The notes: generated by a model not told the origin, from the sequence alone. Counted from the stretch's first letter, positions 45,166-54,337 are shown. The stretch: 64,000 nucleotides of DNA from Sulfurovum sp. TSL1 (GCF_019972135.1 NZ_BPFI01000001.1:479106-543105), one strand, 5' to 3'. Translations and numbers: made by a program.

Positions 45166-45744
45166 TCAAGATTCTTCAACATCTGCCAATGTCAAAGCAA
45201 AAAGTACGTTGACCCCGTGAGAGATCAGTACTTTTTGTGCCTCTTGCAGTGTGATACCCGTTGTAATGATGTCATCTACGAGTATCACATCCATATCTGA
45301 TTTGCCTTTATAGAGAAAATCCCTGGGGTTTTCCAGACGAAACTGTAGATTTTTACCCGAATAGTTCACTCTGTTTCGTGCCATGAGTACACTGTGTTGT
45401 ATGATGGAGTTCTTTGTCTTCATCGCTCTTGTCAGAAGTGACACATGAGAGTAGCCGCTTTTAACATATTCATCTATGCCTACGATGTAGACATCTCTGT
45501 CATCAGACTCAACAAATTCTTCCATGAAGGGTTTCATGGTCATGTTGGCCAACGCTTTGTAGATACGGTATCCTTCGGGTTTGTGTTTAGTGTGCAGCAG
45601 TGTTTCAAGGGTAGAGTACTTAAAAAAGCTAATGACATCCAGTGTTCCTACTTTTCGTGTACTGATCGTAGGTATAAACAGTTGTTCCACACATTGCTTA
45701 CAAATGATCTTAATACTTAATTTTGAACATGAAAAACAACGCAT
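45166..45744 (-). CDS. ComF-family phosphoribosyltransferase
   Basis: 192-aa cytoplasmic protein. The N-terminal CFSCSKLSIKIICKQC is the Cys4 zinc finger of ComF proteins. The PRPP-binding loop is VILVDDIITTGITLQEA near the C-terminus. ComF is needed for DNA uptake in naturally competent bacteria and may act in handling incoming single strands. Competence in this organism is inference. The gene borders the right edge of the repeat island and has conventional composition. Confidence 0.9.
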   Translation of the reverse strand: MRCFSCSKLSIKIICKQCVEQLFIPTISTRKVGTLDVISFFKYSTLETLLHTKHKPEGYRIYKALANMTMKPFMEEFVESDDRDVYIVGIDEYVKSGYSHVSLLTRAMKTKNSIIQHSVLMARNRVNYSGKNLQFRLENPRDFLYKGKSDMDVILVDDIITTGITLQEAQKVLISHGVNVLFALTLADVEES

Positions 45745-45899
45745 AGTAACCCTTTTTTATTGGCTATATCAAGCCAAAATATTCGGCCATTGTTATTGAA
45801 GATGATCCTAATCATAAATAGAAAATAATAGATAGTATATCTAAGTATTTATTGTAGCGAAATGGTATAATATCACATTAATTACAAGAGAGTGTATGT

Positions 45900-46709
45900 A
45901 TGATAAAAAATAAGATCCATTATATGATAGTAACAGGCATTCTATTACTTATAAGTGGATGTGGTTCCGATACGGTAGAACCGGATAAAAAAAAGCATAA
46001 AGCAGCCGGTTTTCATACCAATACATCGATGTTTATCGCTACCATTGATAAAGAATCACCTACGAAAGAAGATCGTAATGCTATGATAGATGAATTTATC
46101 ATGAAATCGAACCTTCAGTGTCAACACTACTTGGACAATCCGCTCAATAAATCATCATCCAACCCTAAAAAACAAGGGCTCTATATGGATATTTTTGATG
46201 GGGTAAGCCAGGCATTTGGCGTGAAAAATATCACGGATGGTGCCAAGAAACTTTATAAAAAAAGTAATGACAGTGGCAGCAATAAAGCAAAAATAGCCTA
46301 TGAAAATGCACTTTCTCCCGAAATTAAACGGGGTGTAGAAATTGCAAGAGAAACATATGCCCAAAAGATGATGCTTCGAAAAACCAGAATGATAGAAAGT
46401 TACACGATAGCCATGCTGGAACGGGATATGGAAAATTATGATAAATTATGCAGTTATGAAACGGGTTTGATTGAGATACATAAAGCATTAAAAAAGGCTC
46501 AAAGACAACCCAAGATAAAACCTTTTTCTCCCAAAATAGATCCTACCACCATCAAAAATAAAGTAGAAGCTGTTACAAGAGAGGCTGAAGCGAATGAAGC
46601 ATCCAACGTAAAAATAGATGTAAAGGTTATAAAGGCTAAAGAATCAGAAGAAGAGAGTCAAAGCCAAACGATCAATGACTCAGAAGAGCTCAATGGTACT
46701 GCATTTTAA
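45900..46709 (+). CDS. Hypothetical lipoprotein
   Basis: 269-aa protein. A signal stretch ends in LISGC, a clear lipobox, so the protein is likely membrane-anchored by lipid. The mature part is helical and rich in Lys, Glu and Asn (HSL-free coiled-coil character near residues 125-195), ending in an acidic Ser/Glu tail. A GTATAATATC -10 region and GAGAG lie before the start. No family is recognised. Confidence 0.7.
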   Translation: MIKNKIHYMIVTGILLLISGCGSDTVEPDKKKHKAAGFHTNTSMFIATIDKESPTKEDRNAMIDEFIMKSNLQCQHYLDNPLNKSSSNPKKQGLYMDIFDGVSQAFGVKNITDGAKKLYKKSNDSGSNKAKIAYENALSPEIKRGVEIARETYAQKMMLRKTRMIESYTIAMLERDMENYDKLCSYETGLIEIHKALKKAQRQPKIKPFSPKIDPTTIKNKVEAVTREAEANEASNVKIDVKVIKAKESEEESQSQTINDSEELNGTAF

Positions 46710-46732
46710 AGATCAACAAAATAATCTATCCG

Positions 46733-47551
46733 CTAGATAAGCTTATTCAATGCCTCAACTGCACCCAAAGGAAGCCCGATCTCTGCGCCAAAGCTCTCTC
46801 TTGGATTGATACGGATCAAAGGAACATCAAACCTTCTGGCTATCTGTTCAGATGTATTTCTGACCGTTGGTACAGCGGTGCCTGCTCCCAGTTCAACGAT
46901 GGCAAGATTGGCACCCTCTTCTTCTAAAGTATCCATCCAGCGGCTCAGTCTCTCTCTTTGTCCATCGGTACGGGCATACTCCCACCCGAAGTCTCCGAAC
47001 ATTAAAATATTGGGGCGTGCCATAGCCCCGCAGAAAGGACAGGAAGGCAAAGGCTCTTTGGCTTTAAACCCCTCTTCTATCTCTATAAAAGTATCATCCG
47101 CACTCCAGAGCATTCCCTGACAATTGTCGATACACTGCATGTGGTGAATGGAGCCGTGACACTCCATGATCTGCTCTTCTTTGAAGCCGGCTTTCTGAAA
47201 CTGACCATCGACATTTGATGTAAAGATACGGGAACCATATTTTTTAGTATTAGATAGTTCCAGAAGTAATTTAAAACCTTTATGAGGCACGGTGTCACGG
47301 TAAAGGTGCAGCCTGTGCCCATAAAATGCCCAGGCCAACCGGGCGTCGGACTCAAACCACTCCGGATTTGCCATCTCTTCAAAATGAAGCCCCAACTCCT
47401 TGGCCTTTGGATAGGCATTCCAAAACCCCTCTACCCCTCTAAAGTCAGGCAATCCGCTGTCCACTCCCATCCCTGCTCCTGCAGTGATGAATATAGCATC
47501 CGCTTCTTCCAAAAGTTGTTTGGCTTTATCTACGTTTTCTTGTATATTCAT
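46733..47551 (-). CDS. Sir2-family NAD-dependent protein deacylase
   Basis: 272-aa cytoplasmic enzyme. The NAD-binding motif is TAGAGMGVDSGLPDFRG, the catalytic His is in MECHGSIHHMQC, and Cys pairs (CIDNC, then CPFC) form the zinc site. The C-terminal half has FGDFGWEYARTDG, VELGAGTAVPTVR and IRINPRES. It removes acyl groups from lysines using NAD+. SIR2 domains also occur in phage defence proteins, but the stand-alone length and complete zinc site favour a metabolic deacylase. Confidence 0.92.
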   Translation of the reverse strand: MNIQENVDKAKQLLEEADAIFITAGAGMGVDSGLPDFRGVEGFWNAYPKAKELGLHFEEMANPEWFESDARLAWAFYGHRLHLYRDTVPHKGFKLLLELSNTKKYGSRIFTSNVDGQFQKAGFKEEQIMECHGSIHHMQCIDNCQGMLWSADDTFIEIEEGFKAKEPLPSCPFCGAMARPNILMFGDFGWEYARTDGQRERLSRWMDTLEEEGANLAIVELGAGTAVPTVRNTSEQIARRFDVPLIRINPRESFGAEIGLPLGAVEALNKLI

Positions 47552-47751
47552 AGAAAAGATTATAGCATATCCAAAAAGGATTGCTACACTATTCTACTAC
47601 ATTTGAGCATCATGATCTGTTTGCTCAAATCAACATATATTGGCAGACTTTCTCAAAATAATAATGCATATAGAGTTATAAAAAATAACAAATACTTATG
47701 CATATATTATCTTTATACAAAATCTTATACATTATATTTAATTTTATAATT

Positions 47752-47779
47752 TTGAAAAAACAGGTATTTTATGTATACT
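47752..47779 (+). promoter_or_regulatory. Promoter of the coiled-coil stress protein gene
   Basis: TTGAAA at 47752-47757 and TATACT at 47774-47779 with a 16-bp spacer, about 100 bp upstream of the ATG at 47878. The rest of 47552-47877 holds no gene I can support. Confidence 0.55.
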
Positions 47780-47877
47780 AAATAGTTGGCATAAAAATGA
47801 AATGAGGTGCGAGAGAAATATCCGAAGCATTGGCAGAGAAAATTGTTATTAACCATTTAATCGAACAGGAGAAAATC

Positions 47878-48165
47878 ATGAGCATGAAAGAGTCATACGA
47901 GCAAAAACTACAGGCACAGCTAGACGAATGGGGTGCCCAGATCGATAAGCTTAAAGCGAAAGCAGACGGTGCGGAAGCTGACATACAGCTTGAATATTAC
48001 AAACAAATTGAAGAATTACGGTCTATGCAGAAATCGGCTACCGATAAACTTTCTGAGTTAAAGGATGCTGGTGACAACGCATGGGAAGATCTCAAAGCAG
48101 GCATTGACAATGCGTGGGACTCTCTAGGCAATGCAGTGAAATCAGCTGCTTCAAAATTCAAGTAA
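47878..48165 (+). CDS. Coiled-coil stress protein, sll1863-like
   Basis: 95-aa helical protein with heptad-like Lys/Glu/Ala/Leu repeats (EQKLQAQLDEWGAQIDKLKA) and the tryptophan-bearing repeats AGDNAWEDLKAG and DNAWDSLGNAVKSA. The pattern fits the sll1863 stress-response family. AGGAG six bases before the ATG at 47878 decides the start. It is followed by a related exported gene 37 bp downstream. Membrane or DNA protection during stress is a family-level guess. Confidence 0.7.
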   Translation: MSMKESYEQKLQAQLDEWGAQIDKLKAKADGAEADIQLEYYKQIEELRSMQKSATDKLSELKDAGDNAWEDLKAGIDNAWDSLGNAVKSAASKFK

Positions 48166-48202
48166 ATATCATACTTGATCTCAATCATTAAGGAGGTTAC
48201 AA

Positions 48203-48658
48203 ATGAAATTACATATCCGGACATTGATGTTGATCGGCATACTTGGTGCTACGCCAGTTTGCTATGCGCAAACTTCAGACGCTAACACTTCTATAGAAGA
48301 AGTTAAGAAAGAAACGCAAGACCTGCTCCAAACTATCGGTGCATATACTGCCGATAAAAGGGATGAAGCAGTTCAAAAAGCAAAAGATGGCCTGAATAAA
48401 GTAGATAAACGTATTGACGCGTTAGAGGCGAGAATCGATAAAAACTGGGACAATATGAACGAAGCTGCGCGAGAAGAAGCTCGTGAAAACCTTAAGGCCC
48501 TTCGCAAACAGCGTAATAAAGTGGCAGAGTGGTATGGCAGCATGAAGACCAGTTCAGCCAATGCGTGGGAGCACATGAAAAAAGGATTCTCTGACGCGTA
48601 TAAGGCCCTTGAAGATGCCTGGGAAAAGTCTGAAAAGGAATTTAACTCAAGTAAATAG
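48203..48658 (+). CDS. Exported coiled-coil protein, sll1863-like
   Basis: 151-aa protein with a signal peptide (LMLIGILGATPVCYA) and an all-helical mature part. It shares the Trp repeat (NAWEHMKKGFSDAY, DAWEKSEKEF) with the preceding protein, and RIDALEARIDKNWDNMNEAA is a typical heptad segment. AAGGAGG before the ATG is strong. Together the pair looks like one cytoplasmic and one periplasmic version of the same protein. Base composition is somewhat richer in GC than the neighbours, hinting at transfer. Confidence 0.7.
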   Translation: MKLHIRTLMLIGILGATPVCYAQTSDANTSIEEVKKETQDLLQTIGAYTADKRDEAVQKAKDGLNKVDKRIDALEARIDKNWDNMNEAAREEARENLKALRKQRNKVAEWYGSMKTSSANAWEHMKKGFSDAYKALEDAWEKSEKEFNSSK

Positions 48659-48686
48659 ATTTGCCTAACAATCTCGCCAACTCGTA

Positions 48687-48726
48687 CTACCCAAAGCTAC
48701 ACACTTTATTGTGCCGCTTTGGGTAG
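48687..48726 (+). terminator. Hairpin after the coiled-coil gene pair
   Basis: CTACCCAAAGC (48687-48697) and GCTTTGGGTAG (48716-48726) are perfect inverted arms, with a further CACA/TGTG pairing inside. No T-tract follows. It probably ends or stabilises the upstream transcript. Confidence 0.55.
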
Positions 48727-48833
48727 AAAATTACACGAACATTATATTTACAAATGATTTAAAGTAGACAGCATACAAATGCAATACAGCCTTGCATTCA
48801 AATTCTACACCCATCAAAAGTTAAGGGAAAAAC

Positions 48834-49010
48834 ATGCATAGAAGAAAAGCACCAAAAACCGTCAGTATCACTGCTGCAGCTGCAACCTTGACTCTTGAGC
48901 AGTCAAGGGCCAATGAATCCATCTACTGTATGGAGATGAAATCTAAAGATCCCAATAATTTGGGAAATTCAGAACTAAAGCATACCACAAATGACGATCA
49001 AAGATCATGA
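48834..49010 (+). CDS. Small hypothetical protein, 58 aa
   Basis: A frame below common length cut-offs: MHRRKAPKTVSITAAAATLT, then a polar remainder with one Cys (SIYCMEMK). AGGGAAAAAC precedes the ATG, and the stop overlaps the next start codon as ATGA, so the two are probably translationally coupled. No family is recognised. Confidence 0.5.
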   Translation: MHRRKAPKTVSITAAAATLTLEQSRANESIYCMEMKSKDPNNLGNSELKHTTNDDQRS

Positions 49011-49414
49011 CATTCCCTCTTTTTCTTAAGACAAGTATGATTTGGTTTGTTATAGTCATCTTAGCTATAGCAAATGCTATCTTCAGAGAAACTGTTTTAG
49101 TATCACTGCTTGGTCAAAACATTGCAATGCCGCTCAGTGGAATACTTCTCTCACTTATTGTGTTTATCGTTACGTATCTCTTTTTTCCCCTCTTTGGTAA
49201 AAACAATATACTGATTTACTTTCTTATAGGACTTCAATGGGTTGTAATGACACTGTTGTTTGAATTTTTATTTGGACACTATGTGATTGGTAAATCATGG
49301 TCCAGTTTATTACAAGTGTTCAATATCATGAAAGGCGATCTCATGATTTTGGTCTTGCTTGTAAGTTTAGTTTCACCTATTTTAGTCGCAAAGATAAAGA
49401 ATAATATTTTATAA
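49007..49414 (+). CDS. Hypothetical four-helix membrane protein
   Basis: 135-aa hydrophobic protein with about four predicted helices (MIWFVIVILAIANAIF, GILLSLIVFIVTYLFF, ILIYFLIGLQWVVMTLLF, LMILVLLVSLVSPILVA). The charged loop HYVIGKSWSSLLQVFN lies before the last helix. It starts inside the stop of the 58-aa gene and is followed 27 bp later by the amino acid permease gene, so a three-gene unit is likely. No named family is assigned. Confidence 0.65.
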   Translation: MTFPLFLKTSMIWFVIVILAIANAIFRETVLVSLLGQNIAMPLSGILLSLIVFIVTYLFFPLFGKNNILIYFLIGLQWVVMTLLFEFLFGHYVIGKSWSSLLQVFNIMKGDLMILVLLVSLVSPILVAKIKNNIL

Positions 49415-49441
49415 TATGTAATAAAAGATGAGGAATAGACA

Positions 49442-50767
49442 ATGCGTATGAATCACAGAGACAACCATATTCACAGGAGAAGGAATAAGGCACTTGGAGT
49501 TCCCGAACTCATTGCAATCGCACTTGGCGGTATGGTCGGTGGTGGTATATTTACCATTTTAGGTATCTCTGTATCAATGGTCGGAGTCTTTACGCCGCTG
49601 GTGATCATTCTTGGCGGGTTGATAGCCTCTCTTGCGGCTTATTCCTATATCAAACTGGGTGTTTATTATAAAGATGAAGGTGCCACTTACTCATTTTGTA
49701 AAAAGACTTTTCCCAAGTCTCCCTTTGTTGCATCTTTTATCGGCTGGTGGGTTATATTTGGATATATAAGCACACTGGCGCTCTATGCCTATACCTTTGC
49801 TTCATATGCCATCAGCGGTTTCACATTTTCCGATAGTGATCTGGCACGAAAGGTAGTTGCCGGAATCGTCATTCTCTTTTTTACACTGGTGAATATGTGG
49901 AGTGTAAAGGGCATGGGGAAGATCGAAGATATTATGGTCTATACCAAACTGGTGATCCTTGTTGTCATCTCATTCGTACTGATGAACAACTCTCAAACCA
50001 CCCTGCCCGCGTTATATCAGAATCATCAAGAGGTAACTCTCTTATCGGTTTTGATCGTCGCTTCGATTACTTTCGTGGCATACGAAGGCTTTCAGCTTGT
50101 CATCAATGCTGTCAATGAAATGGAAAACCCTGAAAAGAATATTCCAAAAGCCATCTATTCTGCCATTTTTCTTGCGGTTGTGATCTATGTTGTTATTTCA
50201 TTGGGGGCCATATTGGCAATTCCCTTTGATGATATTATAAAAAACAAAGAATACGCCCTTGCATCGGGTACGGGAAATGTACTGGGGCATTGGGGCACAG
50301 AACTTGTGATCCTTGGTGCGCTTTTGGCTACGAGCAGTGCGATCAGCGGGACGGTATTTGGTGCATCAAGACAAATGGCCGTCATAGCGAAAGACGGTTA
50401 TTTTCCTTCTGTGCTTAGCAGGAGAACGAACCATATTCCTGTGTTTGCCATTATCTGTATGGCACTTTTCGCATTCTTGCTTGTACTTACAGGCAGTCTG
50501 GAAGTCATTCTTGAATTCGGAAGCATTACATTTCTATTGGTCTCATTTCTCATGGCCTATGCCAATTTTAAAATTCGCAACTTAACCAACTCATCGTTAT
50601 GGATCACTACACTTTCTATTGTCGGTCTACTCTTTGGTATTGTATTTATTTTATATTATGAGTTTAACAACAAGCCTCAACAACTGTTATTTATTGTGGG
50701 TCTCTATGTTCTATTGACCTTATGTTCATGGCTCTATTCAAGAAATAAACTACCCCCTCACCTATAG
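49442..50767 (+). CDS. APC-family amino acid permease
   Basis: 441-aa inner-membrane transporter with about 12 helices. The substrate-binding helix 1 reads ALGGMVGGGIFTILGISVSM, the unwound Gly motif of the APC fold. FVAYEGFQLVINAVNEMENP (helix 6 region) and SSAISGTVFGASRQMAVIAK (helix 8) are conserved. It carries amino acids or amines by proton-coupled transport; the substrate is unknown. GAGGA lies before the ATG. Confidence 0.9.
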   Translation: MRMNHRDNHIHRRRNKALGVPELIAIALGGMVGGGIFTILGISVSMVGVFTPLVIILGGLIASLAAYSYIKLGVYYKDEGATYSFCKKTFPKSPFVASFIGWWVIFGYISTLALYAYTFASYAISGFTFSDSDLARKVVAGIVILFFTLVNMWSVKGMGKIEDIMVYTKLVILVVISFVLMNNSQTTLPALYQNHQEVTLLSVLIVASITFVAYEGFQLVINAVNEMENPEKNIPKAIYSAIFLAVVIYVVISLGAILAIPFDDIIKNKEYALASGTGNVLGHWGTELVILGALLATSSAISGTVFGASRQMAVIAKDGYFPSVLSRRTNHIPVFAIICMALFAFLLVLTGSLEVILEFGSITFLLVSFLMAYANFKIRNLTNSSLWITTLSIVGLLFGIVFILYYEFNNKPQQLLFIVGLYVLLTLCSWLYSRNKLPPHL

Positions 50768-50779
50768 GGAATTCACCGA

Positions 50780-50893
50780 TCAATAGATCAACGGTACGAA
50801 CATAAATCCGTAAAAATCTTCTTTTTCGATCTCTCTCTTTGAGACCTTTAAAAATTTAAAAATAGACTCTCTTACCAGTATTTTACTTGCCAT
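50780..50893 (-). pseudogene. Remnant of a pcm 3' end
   Basis: On the reverse strand this frame reads MASKILVRESIFKFLKVS and then ends EDFYGFMFVPLIY-stop. It matches the last part of the intact pcm at 51673 (ESIFKF, EEFYGFVFVPLIY). Only about 37 residues remain, so no methyltransferase is made. The two copies are direct repeats about 890 bp apart, flanking the bacterioferritin gene. Confidence 0.7.
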
Positions 50894-51038
50894 TACACAA
50901 TCATTGCATGATAGTATTGTATTGTATATTTATTCTATATGTGGAACTAGAGAATAAACTAAAGAAGTGTGTGCTCTGGTCAATGGTGACGTTGTCCTAA
51001 TACAAGAAAAAACAACATCTGAAGGAAAGGATAGAGAA

Positions 51039-51500
51039 ATGAATGATACAGTTACAAAAAGTGCTATTGATATCTTAAACAGAATCATGGAGGTCGAATT
51101 GGCAGGTGTTGTACGTTACACCCATTATTCCTTAATGATCTATGGCTACAATAGGTTACCCATAGTTGATTGGATGAAAAGTAACGCTCAAGAAGGGTTA
51201 GATCATGCACATAAGGCTGGTGAGCTTGTAACGCTTTTGGGTGGTCACCCTTCACTTAACATCGGGAAGCTGCTTGAAACAGCGAAGCATGACATTGGTG
51301 ATATCCTTCGAGAAAGTCTAGATCATGAAAAAACAGCACTTGAATCCTATTACGAGTTATTGAAACTAACAGAAGGTGGTACATCAGTGCTTTTGGAAGA
51401 ATATGCTAGAGAAATGATAGTGGCAGAGGAAATGCATCTTGATGATGTGAACAAAATGTTAAGACACCCTGGTGATGTTGAAGTATTTAAATCCAAATGA
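51039..51500 (+). CDS. Bacterioferritin-like protein
   Basis: 153-aa four-helix ferritin-like protein. Di-iron ligands can be placed in EVELAGVVRYTHYS, EGLDHAHKAGEL, DHEKTALESYYELL and EEMIVAEEMHL-like segments (REMIVAEEMHLDDVNK), two Glu/His sets as in Bfr. AAAGGA fits the ATG at 51039; an upstream TTG/GTG extension from 50967 looks unlike the family. It stores iron or consumes peroxide. It sits between two copies of a pcm 3' end, with a degraded Cys-rich gene after it, so it is probably an inserted segment. Confidence 0.87.
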   Translation: MNDTVTKSAIDILNRIMEVELAGVVRYTHYSLMIYGYNRLPIVDWMKSNAQEGLDHAHKAGELVTLLGGHPSLNIGKLLETAKHDIGDILRESLDHEKTALESYYELLKLTEGGTSVLLEEYAREMIVAEEMHLDDVNKMLRHPGDVEVFKSK

Positions 51501-51551
51501 AGCACTGCCTTATCCATTTTTATGGGATGTTTTTGTATTACCATGTACTAG

Positions 51552-51656
51552 GCAGATAATGAAAAAGAACTTATTTTAAAATCTGAAATCAGATGTCCAA
51601 AATCTGGTCACAAAAAAATGGAAACCATGCCAACAGATGCTTGTCGTCAATCATAG
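51552..51656 (+). pseudogene. Remnant of a GDCCVxC-type Cys-rich protein gene
   Basis: The frame reads ADNEKELILKSEIRCPKSGH, then KKMETMPTDACRQS-stop. This resembles the N-terminal half of short Cys-rich GDCCVxC proteins (ILxSxITCPxCGH...METMPTDAC). A stop lies just upstream, no start codon is present, one Cys has become Ser and the C-terminal half is gone. It is a decayed fragment. Confidence 0.55.
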
Positions 51657-51672
51657 ATAGAGCCTATAGCAG

Positions 51673-52287
51673 TCAATAGATCAACGGCACGAACACAAAT
51701 CCGTAGAATTCTTCTTTTTTAATCTCTGTTTCAGAGATCTTTGTAAATTTAAAAATAGACTCTCCTATGGGTATCACCAGAATACCGCCTGTTTTCAATT
51801 GTACAAAAAGTTCTTCGGGAATTTCATCCGCTGAGGCAGAAACAAGTATCCTGTCAAACTGTTCACCAGGCAGGCCAAGCTTATCTCCTGCCCTTTCAAT
51901 GTGGCAATGACTGTTAAAACGAAATTTAGACAGATTTTCGCTTCCCTGTTCTACCAGTGTCTCTACCCTTTCAAGCCCGATCACACTGCCTTTATCTCCC
52001 ACCATATAACAAAGAAGTGCTGTAGTCCACCCTGACCCCGAACCAATGTCCAATACCGTGTTTCCATCTTTAGGGTCCAGACGTTCCAGCATAAAAGCAA
52101 CCGTTGAAGGCTGGGAGATGGTTTGGTAATTGCCTATGGGCAAGGGCATATCTGCATAGGCCTCATCTGCATACTCATCAGGTACAAAATATTTTCTGTC
52201 GATCGTTCTAAAAGCATCAATGATCAGTGGACTTTTCAACATACCGGATGAGATCATAGCATCCACAAGTCTATCCATGGTTTTCAT
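51673..52287 (-). CDS. pcm: Protein-L-isoaspartate O-methyltransferase
   Basis: 204-aa cytoplasmic repair enzyme that methylates isoaspartyl residues using S-adenosylmethionine. The SAM-binding motif is VLDIGSGSGWTTALLCYMVG. ADMPLPIGNYQTISQPSTVA is the conserved substrate loop, and FDRILVSASADEIPE follows. Length is normal. Its start directly abuts the MEMO-like gene's stop (same strand), so the three genes down to 54101 form one unit. A partial second copy of its 3' end lies at 50780. Confidence 0.94.
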   Translation of the reverse strand: MKTMDRLVDAMISSGMLKSPLIIDAFRTIDRKYFVPDEYADEAYADMPLPIGNYQTISQPSTVAFMLERLDPKDGNTVLDIGSGSGWTTALLCYMVGDKGSVIGLERVETLVEQGSENLSKFRFNSHCHIERAGDKLGLPGEQFDRILVSASADEIPEELFVQLKTGGILVIPIGESIFKFTKISETEIKKEEFYGFVFVPLIY

Positions 52288-53094
52288 CTACTGCTCCACG
52301 AATGCTGCGCTCATATACCCTACGACTTGTGATTCGTCACCACTGGCATCCGCGCTCGTACGATAATCCAACAGAACAGATCTTAAGCCGTTCTTTTTTG
52401 CTGCAAGCAGCATCGCTTCCACACCGATCTTACCACAGGCTTCACACCCTTGATGCAGTTGGGCGGTGCTCAGTTTTTTTACCGCATCCAAACAGATACT
52501 GTCAAGTGCATTGGCCTTTTTGATATCATAATAGTGGCTCAGGTCCGTACTGATAACGACGGCCGTCTCACGGTCAGCAAGAAGATACTCGATCACTTCT
52601 GCCAGTTTTTCGGGTGACTCATCACCATAGACCAACTCGACTACGGATACATCCGGTGTGTAGGTTTTGACAAAAGGGATCTGCACCTCTGTACTGTGCT
52701 CATGGTGGGCTTCAGGAACAAACGCTAACTCAAAACGCTCTTTCAGATCTATGACCAACGGTTTGTCGATGAGCAATGCACCAAGAGGAGTATGATAGGT
52801 ATCAAATTCAGAGATACTGGTCCCGGTGAGATAGACCCTGTGGCTAGGGCCTATGATCACCACACGTGTGATAGCTGAATTAGATAACAGTCTTAATGCG
52901 ATGTTCGCAGTAAAACCACTGTAGACATATCCTGCATGCGGTACAATGACCGACCTGGGTTTAAGGTGCAATACACTACCTTTTTCTTTGAGATGTGCAT
53001 CAAGGATCTGATTGTAATGTTCCAGCATGGCGTGTATCTCATCCGGACTGGATGGATAGAACTGTCCGGCAACGGCTGCTTCTCTTGTACTCAT
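52288..53094 (-). CDS. amrB: AmmeMemoRadiSam system protein B (MEMO1 family)
   Basis: About 268-aa protein. It opens STREAAVAGQFYPSSPDEIH, the MEMO start, and has IVPHAGYVYSGFTANIAL, VVIIGPSHRVYLTG, EAHHEHSTEVQIPF and STDLSHYYD. The His residues line a metal site like that of extradiol dioxygenases. The ATG at 53094 has AAGGAG before it and overlaps the radical SAM gene stop. MEMO, AMMECR1 and a radical SAM enzyme form a conserved but poorly understood modification system. AMMECR1 is not seen in this window. Confidence 0.9.
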   Translation of the reverse strand: MSTREAAVAGQFYPSSPDEIHAMLEHYNQILDAHLKEKGSVLHLKPRSVIVPHAGYVYSGFTANIALRLLSNSAITRVVIIGPSHRVYLTGTSISEFDTYHTPLGALLIDKPLVIDLKERFELAFVPEAHHEHSTEVQIPFVKTYTPDVSVVELVYGDESPEKLAEVIEYLLADRETAVVISTDLSHYYDIKKANALDSICLDAVKKLSTAQLHQGCEACGKIGVEAMLLAAKKNGLRSVLLDYRTSADASGDESQVVGYMSAAFVEQ

Positions 53095-54101
53095 GACCAT
53101 ACTCCTTCTATCTCTCTGTGACACTTCGGACAGTGACCATCTTCTAACTTGTTCACCGTCACATCATATCCGCTGCGGTCGATCACCAGCGTTCCGCACT
53201 GAGGGCAATGTGTATCAGCATGCACCGGCACATTCCCCAGATAGATATAGTACAGCCCGGCTTTTTCCCCTATCTTTTTGGCACGCATGAGCGTATCGAG
53301 TTTTGTTCTCTCATGGTCCATCATCTTATAATCAGGATGGAACGCACTTAGGTGCCATGGGACATGTTTACCAAGGTCATTGGCAATAAACGCTGCCATC
53401 TCTTCAAGGTCTTTATCGCTGTCGTTCTCACCCTCGATAAGCAGTGTGGTGATCTCGACCCATATCCCTGCTTTTACCATTCTCCTCAGCGTGTCTTTGA
53501 CCTCTTCCAGTCCGCCTTTGAGCACTTTCTTATAATAGCTGTCATTCCAGCTTTTAAGATCGATATTTGCAGCATCTACCCAGCTTGCCATATCAGCGAT
53601 AACCTCTGGTGTTTCAAAACCGTTAGAGACAAAAAGGTTTTTAAGCCCTTTTGCTTTGGCGATCACTCCTATATCTTTGGCATAAGGATAGAAAATGGTC
53701 GGTTCATTGTAGGTGTATGCAATGGATTCTGCGCCATGTGAAATGGCCAGTTCCACCATCTCTTCAGGGCTTACCTTGATGGATTCATTGACTTTTTTCT
53801 CTTGGGAGATATCCCAGTTTTGACAGAACGGACATTTAAAGTTACATCCGACTGTACCAAAGGAGAGTGCTGTACTTCCGGGAAGTACATGGTTCAACGG
53901 TTTTTTTTCTACAGGATCTACATGGACTGCAACAGGATGGCCGTATACCAGTGTTTCAAGCTCTCCGCCCACATTTTTATTGATACCGCAGAAACCTACC
54001 TGCCCCTCTTTGAGTTTGCAAGAGTGGCGGCAGAGCAGACAGATGATCCTGTCTTTACCTTCTTCTTTGGTATAATATTTCATATCTTTATTAGTTGTCA
54101 T
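53091..54101 (-). CDS. amrS: AmmeMemoRadiSam system radical SAM enzyme
   Basis: About 336-aa iron-sulfur enzyme. The radical SAM motif is CNFKCPFCQNWD (CX3CX2C). An N-terminal Cys cluster (CLLCRHSCKLKEGQVGFCG) and a C-terminal zinc-ribbon-like part (CPQCGTLVIDRSGYD, CPKCH) bracket it. The ATG at 54101 has AAGGAG; the one at 54146 has no RBS. It belongs with the MEMO-like gene, overlapping by 4 bp. The modified substrate is unknown. Confidence 0.92.
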   Translation of the reverse strand: MTTNKDMKYYTKEEGKDRIICLLCRHSCKLKEGQVGFCGINKNVGGELETLVYGHPVAVHVDPVEKKPLNHVLPGSTALSFGTVGCNFKCPFCQNWDISQEKKVNESIKVSPEEMVELAISHGAESIAYTYNEPTIFYPYAKDIGVIAKAKGLKNLFVSNGFETPEVIADMASWVDAANIDLKSWNDSYYKKVLKGGLEEVKDTLRRMVKAGIWVEITTLLIEGENDSDKDLEEMAAFIANDLGKHVPWHLSAFHPDYKMMDHERTKLDTLMRAKKIGEKAGLYYIYLGNVPVHADTHCPQCGTLVIDRSGYDVTVNKLEDGHCPKCHREIEGVWS

Positions 54102-54337
54102 CTTGACTCCTTTCATGAGCCAGCCTAGCAACAACAGTTGACTCAACTATTCTTAATCATATCACACACCATTATAAATGTCAATAAATTTTTTAGGGGC
54201 TAGACTAGTTTATAAGGTATAAATGCAAAACCTGTCATCTTTGGTTTAAACAGATGAAACAACTTCCTGTCATACAGTACATTTTTTGCTGCTCAGTATT
54301 AAGTCTACTATGACTATAATGCGAAAAAAAGACCACT

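Noticed and set aside
46733-47551. Sir2 protein as part of an anti-phage defence system
   Set aside because: It is a single-domain deacylase with a full zinc site and no defence partner genes nearby.
48664-48750. attC-like sequence starting GCCTAACAA after the coiled-coil gene pair
   Set aside because: The opening matches an R'' core site, but no GTTRRRY site closes it at a suitable distance; the region is better explained by the plain hairpin at 48687-48726.
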